A stretch of 64,000 nt of DNA from contig NZ_CAUQDV010000001.1 of NCBI RefSeq assembly GCF_963517015.1, positions 2,548,001-2,612,000 on the forward strand, read 5' to 3'. The stretch is from an uncultured Devosia sp. Lineage in GTDB: Bacteria > Pseudomonadota > Alphaproteobacteria > Rhizobiales > Devosiaceae. The translations under genes and the position numbers were made by a program. The stretch's first letter is position 1. Every line of letters begins with the position of its first letter. The notes under the pieces are model-generated. The model made no database searches. It was given only the letters and a program-made list of their open reading frames with translations, and was not told the origin of the DNA. Positions 17,753 to 26,675 of this stretch are shown piece after piece.

Positions 17753-19603
17753 ATGCATTCGCAAAAACCGCGGCGGGAACAGCGCGACGACGCTAGCCGC
17801 AACACTTCCCTTTTCCAGTATTTCGTCAGGCTGACGCACGGCCAGAGTGCCGACCGATCCCGCGCGATGGCGCGGGCGCGCAAGTTTGTCAGCTACTACC
17901 GGCCCTATCTGCCGCTGGTGCTGGCCGATCTGGCTTGCGCAGCACTGATCGCGGCCACGGCCGTCGCCCTGCCACTTTGCGCCAGCTACATCACGACACG
18001 GTTGCCTGAACTGGCCGCGGCCGATGACGGCTTGCTGCAGATATGCATCATGGGCGCCATCATGCTGGGCGTGATCGCGGTGCAGGCACTCGCCACGCTG
18101 GTCGTGGACTATCAGGGCCACATGATGGGGGCCCGGATCGAGACCGATCTGCGCAGCGAGCTTTTCGAGCACTGCCAGCGTCTGTCATTTGGCTTCTACG
18201 ATCGCCAGCGGACCGGCCAGCTGATGAGCCGCATCACCAATGACACCTTTGCGCTGGGCGAGTTGTTCCATCATGGGCCGGAAGACATGGCCATTGGCCT
18301 GCTCAAGTGTTTCGGCGCCCTGGCGGTGCTGTTCTTCATCGACCCGGTATTGGCAGGCACCATAGGCGTCATGCTGCCTTTTGCAGTCATTTATGCGCTG
18401 TATTTCAACCGTCGCATGAACCGCGCACTAAACAGCAGCCGTGAGCAGATCGCGGCCGTCAACGAGCGAGTGGAGGATGCGCTGTCCGGCATTCGCGTGG
18501 TGCAGAGCTTTGCCAACGAGGCGCTGGAGCTCGGTCGGTTCAATGGCGAGAATGGCCGGTTCCTCCAGAGCCGCAGCGATGGCTACAAGAGCGAGCCGTG
18601 GTTTTCGATCGGCATGGATGTGTTTGCCCAGCTGGTGCTTGTGACCGTCATCATCCTTGGCTCGATCCGTATCCTGACCGCGGGCCTGTCGGTGCCGGAA
18701 CTGCTGACTTTCCTGCTCTGCGTAGGCGTGCTGGTCGATCCGGTGCAAAGGCTCGCCAATGTCGCCCGCGTCTGGCAGGAGGGTTATACCGGCTTCGTCC
18801 GCGCCATGGAGCTGCTGGAGGAAGAGCCGGACATTGCCGATGCGCCGGAAGCCAGGGACATCGGCAAGGTGGTGGGAGCGATCAGCTTCCGCCATGTGAG
18901 CTTCGGCTATGGCGAGGGCCTTGCGCCGGTGTTCAGCCGCCTGTCGCTCGATATCAAGCCGGGAGAGTTCGTGGCACTGGTTGGCCCGTCTGGGGTGGGC
19001 AAGAGCACGCTCTGTGCGCTGATCCCGCGCTTCTATGAGGTGACGGGCGGGGCGATCAGCATTGACGGGACGGATGTCCGCGACGTCACGCTGTCGTCTC
19101 TGCGACGAAGCGTGGGCGTGGTGCAGCAGGATGTGTATCTGTTTGCCGGCACGGTGGAGGAGAACCTGCGCTACGGACGGCCCGAGGCGACGGACGAGGA
19201 ACTGGTTGCGGCGGCACAAGCGGCCAATGCGCATGACTTCATTCTCGGCCTGCCGAATGGCTATCAATCTGAAATTGGCCAGCGTGGGGTCAAGCTTTCC
19301 GGCGGGCAGAAGCAGCGGCTGACCATTGCACGGGCGTTTCTCAAAAATCCCAGCGTGCTGATCTTTGACGAGGCGACCAGTGCCCTGGACAATGAGAGCG
19401 AAAGGGCGGTGCAGGAGGCGCTGCTGACGCTGGCGGAGGGGCGGACGACGATCGTCATCGCTCACCGGCTATCGACGGTAAGGCATGCGGACCGCATCCT
19501 GGTGCTGACGCCGGACGGGATTGGCGAGGAAGGCACGCATGAAGAGTTGATGGCGCGCGACGGGTTGTATGCGGGGCTGCATCGGGTATCGGGGAGGATT
19601 TAG
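17753..19603 (+). CDS. ABC exporter, fused membrane and ATPase domains (MsbA/lipid A exporter family)
   Basis: 616 aa (an alternative start at 17867 removes 38 residues; neither has a strong ribosome site). The transmembrane domain occupies about residues 45-335, with six helices and the coupling region FEHCQRLSFGFYDRQRTGQLMSRITND. The ATPase domain begins near 375: Walker A GPSGVGKST at 411-419, Q-loop VVQQDVYLFAGTVEENLRYG, signature KLSGGQKQRLTIARAF, Walker B VLIFDEATSALD, H-loop IAHRLSTV. It is a half-transporter that works as a dimer to export lipids or drugs. The substrate cannot be told from sequence. It is monocistronic and convergent with the corA-like gene. Confidence 0.9.
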   Translation: MHSQKPRREQRDDASRNTSLFQYFVRLTHGQSADRSRAMARARKFVSYYRPYLPLVLADLACAALIAATAVALPLCASYITTRLPELAAADDGLLQICIMGAIMLGVIAVQALATLVVDYQGHMMGARIETDLRSELFEHCQRLSFGFYDRQRTGQLMSRITNDTFALGELFHHGPEDMAIGLLKCFGALAVLFFIDPVLAGTIGVMLPFAVIYALYFNRRMNRALNSSREQIAAVNERVEDALSGIRVVQSFANEALELGRFNGENGRFLQSRSDGYKSEPWFSIGMDVFAQLVLVTVIILGSIRILTAGLSVPELLTFLLCVGVLVDPVQRLANVARVWQEGYTGFVRAMELLEEEPDIADAPEARDIGKVVGAISFRHVSFGYGEGLAPVFSRLSLDIKPGEFVALVGPSGVGKSTLCALIPRFYEVTGGAISIDGTDVRDVTLSSLRRSVGVVQQDVYLFAGTVEENLRYGRPEATDEELVAAAQAANAHDFILGLPNGYQSEIGQRGVKLSGGQKQRLTIARAFLKNPSVLIFDEATSALDNESERAVQEALLTLAEGRTTIVIAHRLSTVRHADRILVLTPDGIGEEGTHEELMARDGLYAGLHRVSGRI

Positions 19604-19650
19604 CGGCCAAGAGAGTCTTTGTGGGGGTATTCTTGCTTTGGGAAAGAGCC

Positions 19651-19713
19651 CGCCATTCGGCCATAGGCCTCATGGCCTTTGAACCTAAAATCGCTCCACT
19701 GGAGCGATTTTGC
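19651..19713 (+). repeat. Two-hairpin element D, copy 1 (also a likely bidirectional terminator)
   Basis: It starts with GCCATTCGG, then a small stem GGCC-ATA-GGCC, CTCATGGCCTTTGA, and an 11-bp perfect hairpin AAAATCGCTCC-ACT-GGAGCGATTTT (19687-19711). It lies between the convergent ABC exporter and ZntB-like genes and would end transcription from either side. The same pattern with compensatory changes is at 23758-23820. Confidence 0.7.
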
Positions 19714-19724
19714 CTCCGGCCGGT

Positions 19725-20738
19725 TCAAAGCCAATGTTTCTTCCTCATCCACCAGACGATGCCAAGTGACAACACCATCAACCCGATGCAGACGCTCCAG
19801 AAGGCGTGGGGGCTATCGGAGAAGGGGATGCCGGAGACGTTGATGCCGAGGACACCGGTGATCAGGGTCAGCGGCATGAAGACGACGGTGACGGCGGCCA
19901 GCAGCAGCATGGTACGGTTCAGCTTTTCGGCGCGCTCGTCCATGATCTGCTCGCGCACCAGGACCGCGCGTTCGGAAAGCGCCTGCAACTCGTCGCCGAT
20001 GCGGGAAGAGCGGGCGGCGGCCTCGCGCAGACGCAGACGGTCCTTTTCGGTGAAGAAGCTGAGGTCTTCGATTTCGAGCGTGTTGAGCACGTCGCGCTGC
20101 GGCCAGACAAGGCGGCGGAAATTGATCAGTGTACGGCGCAGGTGCTCGAGCCGATCCTGCGCCTTCTCGGTCTGCTGGGTGATGAGGGTTTCCTCGATCT
20201 CGTCGAGCTTGTCGCCAAGCATTTCGAGCAGAGGCTCAAGCCGGTCGGCAGCGCGCAGGCCAAGGCGGGCGACCAGATCGGCCGGCGAGACGGGCGCGTA
20301 ATTGGACACTTCCCAGCGGGCGAGGCCGAGGAAATCGACGACATTGAGCTCGGAGGCGATGATGACGCGGCCCTTTTCGAGCCAGAGCGTCAGCAGCTGG
20401 CGACCCAGGTCATCCGGTGCAGCGCTGGGGCGAACCACGCGCAGCATGACCAGCGCCTTGTCCTCCATGATAGTGCAGCGGGCTCGCGTGGTCGGCGCGG
20501 TCAGCATGTCGGCATAGAAGGGGCCGAGTTCCTCGCGCAGCCAGATCTTGAAATCGGGCGACTTGGAATTGCCGGCGACGAGCTTGAAGCCCCTGGCCGG
20601 GATGGTGGGATGTTCGGCGCTGTTCTCGTGGCGGGTGACACCACCCTTGCCATCGAAAACCAGGATGGTGCCGAGGCCCACCATGCCATTGCGTTTGGCG
20701 CGATCGGTGGGCTGGTGTGCGATGTCGTCCATGCTCAA
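19725..20738 (-). CDS. CorA-family divalent cation transporter, ZntB-like
   Basis: 337 aa (start at 20738 or at the second ATG two codons in). A large cytoplasmic N-domain of about 270 residues with long helices (RLGLRAADRLEPLLEMLGDKLDEIEETL, RLRLREAAARSSRIGDELQAL) is followed by two C-terminal membrane helices. The first ends in the selectivity motif G-I-N of GVLGINVSGIPF. A basic tail WMRKKHWL closes the protein. Inner-membrane transporters of this build carry Mg2+ or Zn2+. ZntB is favoured by the GIN motif context, with CorA as the alternative. It is transcribed alone. Confidence 0.88.
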   Translation of the reverse strand: MSMDDIAHQPTDRAKRNGMVGLGTILVFDGKGGVTRHENSAEHPTIPARGFKLVAGNSKSPDFKIWLREELGPFYADMLTAPTTRARCTIMEDKALVMLRVVRPSAAPDDLGRQLLTLWLEKGRVIIASELNVVDFLGLARWEVSNYAPVSPADLVARLGLRAADRLEPLLEMLGDKLDEIEETLITQQTEKAQDRLEHLRRTLINFRRLVWPQRDVLNTLEIEDLSFFTEKDRLRLREAAARSSRIGDELQALSERAVLVREQIMDERAEKLNRTMLLLAAVTVVFMPLTLITGVLGINVSGIPFSDSPHAFWSVCIGLMVLSLGIVWWMRKKHWL

Positions 20739-20839
20739 TCCCTTGGGAATAGGGACAATCTAGCGCTGGCAGCGATCCGGCGAAAGCGGGAACCCTGCTT
20801 TGAGTGAAGCAGAAGTTCCCGATTTCATTTTTGGGTATA

Positions 20840-23596
20840 CTAGCTCAAGCGCTTCAGGGCTTCGAGGATATGGTGACGCCGCTCGATGGCAGCTTCACGA
20901 CGGGCCTTCTGCTCCTCGATCACTTCTTCCGGTGCCTTGGCGACGAATTGCTCGTTGCCGAGTTTCTTGTCGATCTGGGCGATTTCGGCGTCGAGCTTGC
21001 CGACCTCTTTTTCGAGGCGGGCCTTTTCGACGGCGATATCGATCACGCCAGCCAGTGGCAGGGCCCAGGTGGCTTCGCCGACGACGAATTGCGCGGATTC
21101 GCCGGGCACCACATTGGTGGGCGAAATCTGCTCGAGGCGGGCCAGACGGGTGATCAGCGACGTGCCGGCGACGAGGCGGCGGAGGGTTTCCTCCCCTGCC
21201 CCGACCACGACGATCGGCAGCTTGGCGCCGGCCGGGACGTTCATTTCGCTGCGCACCGAGCGCACATTGGTGATGACGTCGATCAGCCAGGTCAGCTCGG
21301 CGTCGGCCTGCGGGTCTTCAAGGCCCGACAAGTTTGGCCATTCGGTGAGGATCAGCATGCTTTCGCGCGGAGCGCCGAACTTGCCGGTCTCGGCCCAGAG
21401 CTCTTCGGTGACGAATGGCATGAAGGGGTGGAGGAAGGTCAGGATCTGGTCAAGCGCCCAGGCAGCCGTGGCGCGGGTCTCGGCCTTGGCAACCTCATCC
21501 TCGCCCATGAAAACGGGCTTGGCAAATTCCACATACCAGTCGCAGAAGGTGCCCCAGACGAAATCATAAGCGCTGTTGGCGGCTTCGTTGAACTTGTAGT
21601 CGACGATGCCCTGGGTAACGGCAGCAGCAGCGCGGGCTGTGGCGCCGACGATCCAGCGATTGAGCGGCAACTTGTTCGCCTTGGGGTCATAGCCCTCGAC
21701 GCGGCGGCATTCGTTCATCTCGAGGAAGCGCGCGGCATTCCAGATCTTGGTGACGAAGTTGCGATAGCCTTCCACGCGCTGCAGCGAGAGCTTCAGGTCG
21801 CGGCCTTGCGCGGCCATGGCGGCCAAGGTGAAGCGGGTGGCGTCGGCGCCGTATTCATCGATCAGCTTGAGCGGATCGATGACATTGCCCTTGGTCTTGC
21901 TCATCTTCTGGCCCTTTTCGTCGCGGACCAGGGCGTGCATGTAGACGGTGTGGAAGGGCTCTTCGTCGAGGAATTCGAGGCCCATCATCATCATGCGGGC
22001 AACCCAGAAGAAGATGATGTCGAAGCCGGTGACGAGGACGTCGGTCGGATAATAGCGCTTGAGCTCGGCGGTGTCATTGGGCCAGCCGAGGGTCGAGAAG
22101 GGCCAAAGCGCAGAAGAGAACCAGGTATCGAGCACGTCTTCGTCGCGCTTGATCACCGTCGGCTGGCCATAATGGGCGTCGGCCGCGGCCTGGGCCTCGG
22201 CTTCGTCATAGGCGACAAAAGCCTGGTTGTCCGGGCCATACCAGGCCGGGATCTGGTGGCCCCACCAAAGCTGGCGCGAAATGCACCAGGGCTTGATGTT
22301 TTCCAGCCAGGCGAAATAGGTGTTTTCGTATTGCTGGGGCACGAATTTGGTGCGGCCTTCGCGCACGGCGGCGAGCGCCGGCTGGGCCAGGACGTCGGCC
22401 TTGACCCACCATTGGTCGGTCAAGAAGGGCTCGATGACGACGAGCTTTGACTTCTCGTCGTGCGGGACCATGATCTTCTTGTCTTCGATATGGTCGAGCC
22501 CGAGGGTCTCGTTGTCTTCGGCCAGAGCCGTCATGTCGGCGACGATGGCCTTGCGCGCGGCAAAGCGATCGAGGCCACGATAGGCAACGGGGATGAAGTC
22601 GTCAGAGATGATCGACCCATTGGTGGTGAAGACGTTGATCTGGTCGAGATTGTTGCGGACGCCGACTTCGAAGTCGTTGAAGTCATGCGCCGGGGTGATC
22701 TTGACGGCGCCGGTGCCTAGGGTCGGGTCGGCGTATTCGTCGGCGACGATGGGGATGCGGCGGCCAACCAGCGGCAGGTCGACGAACTTGCCGACGAGCG
22801 AGGCGTAGCGCTCGTCTTCGGGATGCACGGCAATGCCGCTATCTCCCAGCATGGTTTCGGGTCGCGTGGTGGCGACCATGATATAGTCGCGGGTCTCGTG
22901 GCCGGTGACATTGCCCTCCTCGTCCTTGAGGGGGAAGTCATAGGTCACGCCATCGGCCAGCGGATAGCGCAGGTGCCACATGTGGCCCTTGATCTCGATA
23001 TTTTCGACTTCGAGGTCGGAGATGGCGGTTTCGAGGCCGGGATGCCAGTTGACCAGGCGCTTGGCGCGATAGATCAGGCCGCGCTTGTGCAGCTCGACAA
23101 AAACCTTGATGACGGCCTGGACCATCTGGTCGTCGGGCGCGCCATTCTGGCCCATGGTGAAGCGTTCGCGGGAAAAGTCAGCCGAAGCACCGAGGCGCTT
23201 GAGCTGGTTCATGATGGTGCCGCCGCTTTCAGCCTTCCAGTCCCAGACGCGTTCGACAAATTTCTCGCGGCCCATGTCGCGGCGTCCAGGTTCCTGGCGC
23301 TCCATCAACTGACGCTCGACGATCATCTGCGTAGCAATACCGGCGTGGTCGGTGCCGGGCTGCCAGAGCACGTCCTTTTTTAGCATGCGGTTGAAACGGA
23401 TCAGGATGTCCTGGATCGTGTTGTTCAGCGCATGGCCGATATGGAGCGACCCGGTAACGTTGGGCGGCGGAATGACGATGGTGAAGGTCTCGGCGCCGGG
23501 CGCGGCCCCTGCCCCGGCAGCAAAGGCATTGGCCTTGAGCCAGTCGGCATAGACGCGGTCCTCGACGGCGCTGGGCTCATAGGACTTTTCAAGCAT
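20840..23596 (-). CDS. valS: Valine--tRNA ligase
   Basis: 918 aa class I synthetase. The HIGH motif is in PPNVTGSLHIGHALNN (about 43-58). The editing domain lies in the region ATTRPETMLGDSGIAVHPED. The KMSKS-type loop reads QKMSKTKGNVIDPL (about 550). A C-terminal coiled-coil arm is present (VEKARLEKEVGKLDAEIAQIDKKL). The start MLEKSYEPSAVEDRVYADW matches the family. The neighbours valS, popZ, tolC and pcm-like are in the usual alphaproteobacterial order, although here a small exported protein and repeat D separate valS from popZ. Confidence 0.97.
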   Translation of the reverse strand: MLEKSYEPSAVEDRVYADWLKANAFAAGAGAAPGAETFTIVIPPPNVTGSLHIGHALNNTIQDILIRFNRMLKKDVLWQPGTDHAGIATQMIVERQLMERQEPGRRDMGREKFVERVWDWKAESGGTIMNQLKRLGASADFSRERFTMGQNGAPDDQMVQAVIKVFVELHKRGLIYRAKRLVNWHPGLETAISDLEVENIEIKGHMWHLRYPLADGVTYDFPLKDEEGNVTGHETRDYIMVATTRPETMLGDSGIAVHPEDERYASLVGKFVDLPLVGRRIPIVADEYADPTLGTGAVKITPAHDFNDFEVGVRNNLDQINVFTTNGSIISDDFIPVAYRGLDRFAARKAIVADMTALAEDNETLGLDHIEDKKIMVPHDEKSKLVVIEPFLTDQWWVKADVLAQPALAAVREGRTKFVPQQYENTYFAWLENIKPWCISRQLWWGHQIPAWYGPDNQAFVAYDEAEAQAAADAHYGQPTVIKRDEDVLDTWFSSALWPFSTLGWPNDTAELKRYYPTDVLVTGFDIIFFWVARMMMMGLEFLDEEPFHTVYMHALVRDEKGQKMSKTKGNVIDPLKLIDEYGADATRFTLAAMAAQGRDLKLSLQRVEGYRNFVTKIWNAARFLEMNECRRVEGYDPKANKLPLNRWIVGATARAAAAVTQGIVDYKFNEAANSAYDFVWGTFCDWYVEFAKPVFMGEDEVAKAETRATAAWALDQILTFLHPFMPFVTEELWAETGKFGAPRESMLILTEWPNLSGLEDPQADAELTWLIDVITNVRSVRSEMNVPAGAKLPIVVVGAGEETLRRLVAGTSLITRLARLEQISPTNVVPGESAQFVVGEATWALPLAGVIDIAVEKARLEKEVGKLDAEIAQIDKKLGNEQFVAKAPEEVIEEQKARREAAIERRHHILEALKRLS

Positions 23597-23921
23597 AGGT
23601 CACTCGCAACGGAAAGCGCCCGGCGGGAAAGGTCCGGGCGAAAGAGGTTGGCAGTCTTCAAGCAAATGCTGCCCGCAAGGTCAATGGCGAGGGGCGCTAC
23701 GCCGTGACCTTTGGATCGCCGCTACGGAGGAATAGATAGTGCTCGTGGAGTAGCTGTGCCATTCGGGCATCGCCCTCATGGCCTTCTTGACTTGAAAGGC
23801 TCCACTGGAGCCTTTCATCTGCTGCGCAGACCGTCGGCGAAGACTTCAAGCAAATGCGAGGTGCGGGGTCAACAGGGAGCCGCTAAGCTCCTCGCGCGTT
23901 TGACTGTCAGTGGAGACGGTA
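23597..23921. other. Intergenic region with repeat D and a short direct repeat
   Basis: A 325-bp gap between the divergent valS and a small exported-protein gene. It holds element D copy 2 (23758-23820). A short direct repeat, CTTCAAGCAAATGC followed a few bases later by GGTCAA, occurs at 23656-23684 and again at 23844-23872. The two copies flank element D, as if a segment was inserted or duplicated. No gene is seen. Confidence 0.6.
23758..23820 (+). repeat. Two-hairpin element D, copy 2
   Basis: GCCATTCG, then the stem GGGC-ATC-GCCC, CTCATGGCCTTC, and a 10-bp hairpin GAAAGGCTCC-ACT-GGAGCCTTTC (23794-23816). Compared with copy 1, base changes on one side of each stem are matched by changes on the other side, while the loop ACT and the stem core GCTCC/GGAGC are kept. 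Confidence 0.7.
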
Positions 23922-24209
23922 ATGAAGCAGATAATGTTTGCGGCAGTGATTGCAATGCTGGCCGGAGCGCCGGCGATGGCGGCGTGCCCGCCAGCCGCGA
24001 CGGGCAGCGACGCCGAGGCGGTGGCGGCCAATCAGCGCCGGCTGGTTTGCCTGCAGCAGGAGATTTCGACGGACGCGCGCATGCGCAGCCTTGAGATGGA
24101 CATCCAGATGCTGGAGATGAAACAGGACCAGATGCAATTGCAGCGGCGCCTCGATGCCATACCGAAGCCGCCGCCGCCACCTGTTATTCCAAAGATCGTC
24201 GTGCCTTAG
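23922..24209 (+). CDS. Small exported protein of unknown function
   Basis: 95 aa from the ATG at 23922 (GGAGAC upstream). An N-terminal signal peptide MKQIMFAAVIAMLAGAPAMA ends before ACPPAATG. The mature part is a single helix-forming stretch (EAVAANQRRLVCLQQEISTD, then LEMDIQMLEMKQDQMQLQRRL) with two cysteines, likely a coiled coil, and a Pro-rich tail KPPPPPVIPKIVVP. No family is recognised. It is convergent with popZ, 9 bases away. It may be a periplasmic coiled-coil protein. Confidence 0.65.
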   Translation: MKQIMFAAVIAMLAGAPAMAACPPAATGSDAEAVAANQRRLVCLQQEISTDARMRSLEMDIQMLEMKQDQMQLQRRLDAIPKPPPPPVIPKIVVP

Positions 24210-24218
24210 GCGCGTCGA

Positions 24219-24974
24219 TTATTCGCCGCGCGAAACGCGGGCGATTTCCTTTTCCACCATGCGCTCGACGACGGAAGGCAGATTTTCGTCCAGCCATTCC
24301 TTGAGCATGGGGCGCAGCATGTCGCGCATCAGCGACTCGATGGTAGCGCCGGTGTTGCCAAGACCGAGATTGTTGAGCTTGCTGATCGATCCGCGCACAG
24401 CGGCCTGCGTCGCCGGCTCGAGCAGTTGCTCTGCCATGCTGGACGACAGGGTCGGATCGGGAAGCGGAGCCGCCTGGGCGACGGAAGGCTGAGGCGGCGG
24501 GGTAAACACGGGCTCGGGCCGTGGTGCAGGCGCGAAAACCGGCTCGGGCTCCGGTTCAGGCTCGACAGCGGCCAGCGACGGCGGATCGAATGAAGGAAGC
24601 TCTTCTTCCTCTTCGGGCTCCGGTTCGCTCATGTCGAAGGCGACATCTTCGGGCTCGACGAGATTTGGCGCTGCAGCCGCCATGGGCGTGTCGGAACTGG
24701 TGGTATCGGCCAAGATGGAGTCGAAGCTGAAACCAGCAATGTCGTCGTCATCATCCTTGTCGACGATCTGCGAGGGCGACAGCGCCAGGGGCTCGATATC
24801 GTCAAGCATGTCGCTCAGGTCGCGATCAAGAGAGTTCGCTGAGGGCGTGGCCTGCATCGGCGGGGGAGCCGAGCGGCGCGGCGGCGCGCCAGCGGCATCG
24901 TCGTCGGCGATGATCTGCCGGATGGACGACAGGATCTCATCCATCGATGGTTCTTTTGGTGCCGGCTTGTTCAT
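24219..24974 (-). CDS. popZ: Polar organising protein PopZ-type (DUF2497)
   Basis: About 251 aa from the ATG at 24974; a longer frame to 25025 adds no family sequence. The short conserved N-terminus (EPSMDEILSSIRQIIADDD) is the partner-binding helix of PopZ. The middle is acidic and proline-rich, as expected for the disordered spacer. The C-terminal about 75 residues (LEPATQAAVRGSISKLNNLG, then SLMRDMLRPMLKEWLDENLP, ending EKEIARVSRGE) form the oligomerisation region. PopZ builds the polar hub that anchors ParB-parS and cell-cycle kinases. Position between tolC and valS is conserved. Confidence 0.92.
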   Translation of the reverse strand: MNKPAPKEPSMDEILSSIRQIIADDDAAGAPPRRSAPPPMQATPSANSLDRDLSDMLDDIEPLALSPSQIVDKDDDDDIAGFSFDSILADTTSSDTPMAAAAPNLVEPEDVAFDMSEPEPEEEEELPSFDPPSLAAVEPEPEPEPVFAPAPRPEPVFTPPPQPSVAQAAPLPDPTLSSSMAEQLLEPATQAAVRGSISKLNNLGLGNTGATIESLMRDMLRPMLKEWLDENLPSVVERMVEKEIARVSRGE

Positions 24975-25110
24975 CAGTGCCTCATACTCATGCGCGCCCA
25001 AACCAGGATGCACCTCCGCTGGCACAACTCACCCGATTCGTTACCAACACCTTAGCGACAGCCGCGCCAATGGGGAATCACCCTTCAGCCCGCACTTGGC
25101 TTCTTCCACT

Positions 25111-25143
25111 AAAACTTGTGGCCGGGCATTGCCCGGCCACAAG
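25111..25143 (-). terminator. Rho-independent terminator after the tolC-type gene
   Basis: A 13-bp perfect stem CTTGTGGCCGGGC / GCCCGGCCACAAG with loop ATT (25115-25143) is followed on the minus strand by TTTT (the AAAA at 25111-25114). It lies 25 bases past the stop codon of the outer-membrane gene. Confidence 0.85.
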
Positions 25144-25167
25144 AAGTGGGTTTGCGAGGTAACCGGG

Positions 25168-26541
25168 TTATTCGGCGACGGTGCGCAATTCCTGCCAGAC
25201 GTCCTCGACGGCCTGGTTGTAGCGCACGGCGGACTTCACCTCGACCGCAAGGCCAAGATCCTGCGCCGTGAGGTGACCCATGGCCGAAAGCAAGGTGAAG
25301 GTCGCTACGACCTTGTTGGACGATGCGGTGATCAGCGTCTCGCGAGCGGCGGTCAGATCGGCTTGCGCGTCCAGAACGTCCAGCGTGGTCCGGGTGCCAA
25401 GGTCGCGCTCCTGCACGACGCCGTCAACGACGGTGCGGTTGGCGGACACGCCGGCGTTGGCCGCAGAAATCTGGGCATCGGCAGACTGGATACCGGCCCA
25501 GGCCGCAATCACCGAGGCACGAATTTGATCGTAGGACGACATGGCCGTCACTTCAGAGCGAATCTGCTGGATGTTGGCCTTGCGGACGGCAGAACCGATG
25601 GCACCACCCGAGTAGATCGGCACGGTGATAGAAACACCAACGGATGCGGTGAGACGGCTATTGGTGGCCCAACCCGTTTCCGTGTTGTAGCCAGTGCCTA
25701 GGCTTCCGGTCAAATCTGCACTCGGACCACCAGCGGCCTCGGCAGCATCACTGCCTGCCTGAGCAGCACGGATGCCTGCCTTCGCAGCCAGAATGGCGGG
25801 GTGACCAACTTCGGCTTCGGAGATCGCAGTCTGGAGGCTAGCCGGGATCAATCGCGAGAAATTATGGCCGGCATCAAGGCTGCCGGGAGGTGCACCAACG
25901 AGACGCTGGAATGTCGCCTGGCTGATTTCAAGGCTGGCCTGGGCTGCGCGATAGCTCGCATCACCGCTGGCCAGACGAGCCTGAGCCTGGGCGACGTCGA
26001 TGCGGGTGCCCTCACCAACATCGAGGCGATCTTCGGACGACTGCAGCTGGGCGCGATAGAAATCCAGGTTTTCCTGACGCAATGCCAGAAGCTGGCGACC
26101 GCTCAGCACATCCATATAGGCCTGCACCACATCGAGCAGAACAGTCTGCTCGGTGACGCGAATATTGTGTTCTGCAGCTTCTGCAGCGGCGCGAGCCGCT
26201 TCGATCTGCGCGTCGGTCAGATAATTGTCGAATATGTTCTGACTGTAACCAAGGCGGGCAGTCAAATCGACGCCACCATTGACCCAGTCACCCGTGGTCA
26301 ACATTGCACCCGACTGGGTCCCGCCAAAGGTGGCACCGATTACCGGGCGCTTCCCTGCCAATGCGCCGGCCACATCTTCGCCGGAAGCCTTGGCGTCAAG
26401 CAGCGCAGCCTGCAGATCGGGCGCGTGCTCGTAGGCCTGGGTCAGCGCCTGGGTGATCGACTGACCATGGGCCGTACCAACCGCGCTCGCGGCCACAGCT
26501 AGCGCCAGAAAACTGGCGACCAAGTTAACCCGTAAACGCAT
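25168..26541 (-). CDS. tolC: TolC-family outer membrane efflux protein
   Basis: 457 aa from the ATG at 26541 (GGAG 7 bases upstream). Signal peptide NLVASFLALAVAASAVGTAHG then QSITQALTQAYEHAPDLQAA. Two related halves of long helices, each with the pattern QARLASGDASYRAAQASLEISQATF / AQADLTAARETLITASSNKVVATFTLLSAMG, as in TolC channel proteins. Such trimers form the outer-membrane exit duct for type I secretion and drug efflux. No membrane fusion protein is adjacent. The linked pcm-like and popZ genes are the usual alphaproteobacterial neighbours. Confidence 0.92.
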   Translation of the reverse strand: MRLRVNLVASFLALAVAASAVGTAHGQSITQALTQAYEHAPDLQAALLDAKASGEDVAGALAGKRPVIGATFGGTQSGAMLTTGDWVNGGVDLTARLGYSQNIFDNYLTDAQIEAARAAAEAAEHNIRVTEQTVLLDVVQAYMDVLSGRQLLALRQENLDFYRAQLQSSEDRLDVGEGTRIDVAQAQARLASGDASYRAAQASLEISQATFQRLVGAPPGSLDAGHNFSRLIPASLQTAISEAEVGHPAILAAKAGIRAAQAGSDAAEAAGGPSADLTGSLGTGYNTETGWATNSRLTASVGVSITVPIYSGGAIGSAVRKANIQQIRSEVTAMSSYDQIRASVIAAWAGIQSADAQISAANAGVSANRTVVDGVVQERDLGTRTTLDVLDAQADLTAARETLITASSNKVVATFTLLSAMGHLTAQDLGLAVEVKSAVRYNQAVEDVWQELRTVAE

Positions 26542-26675
26542 TGCCCGACTCCAAAAACCCCGTAACCATAAGCTGCGCATCCGGGGTTAACAACCTGCCG
26601 CAGCAATACCTATCAAACTTTAACGCACGGTTCATCCTGATTTGTGCTCGAAGAGCAACACTGAATTCTTGTGCG

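Noticed and set aside
17177..17883. Short frames in the gap before the ABC exporter, including a 48-codon frame at 17512 after AAAGGAGG
   Set aside because: The ribosome-site spacing (17 bases) is too long, the products have no family or signal features, and the frames overlap each other on both strands.
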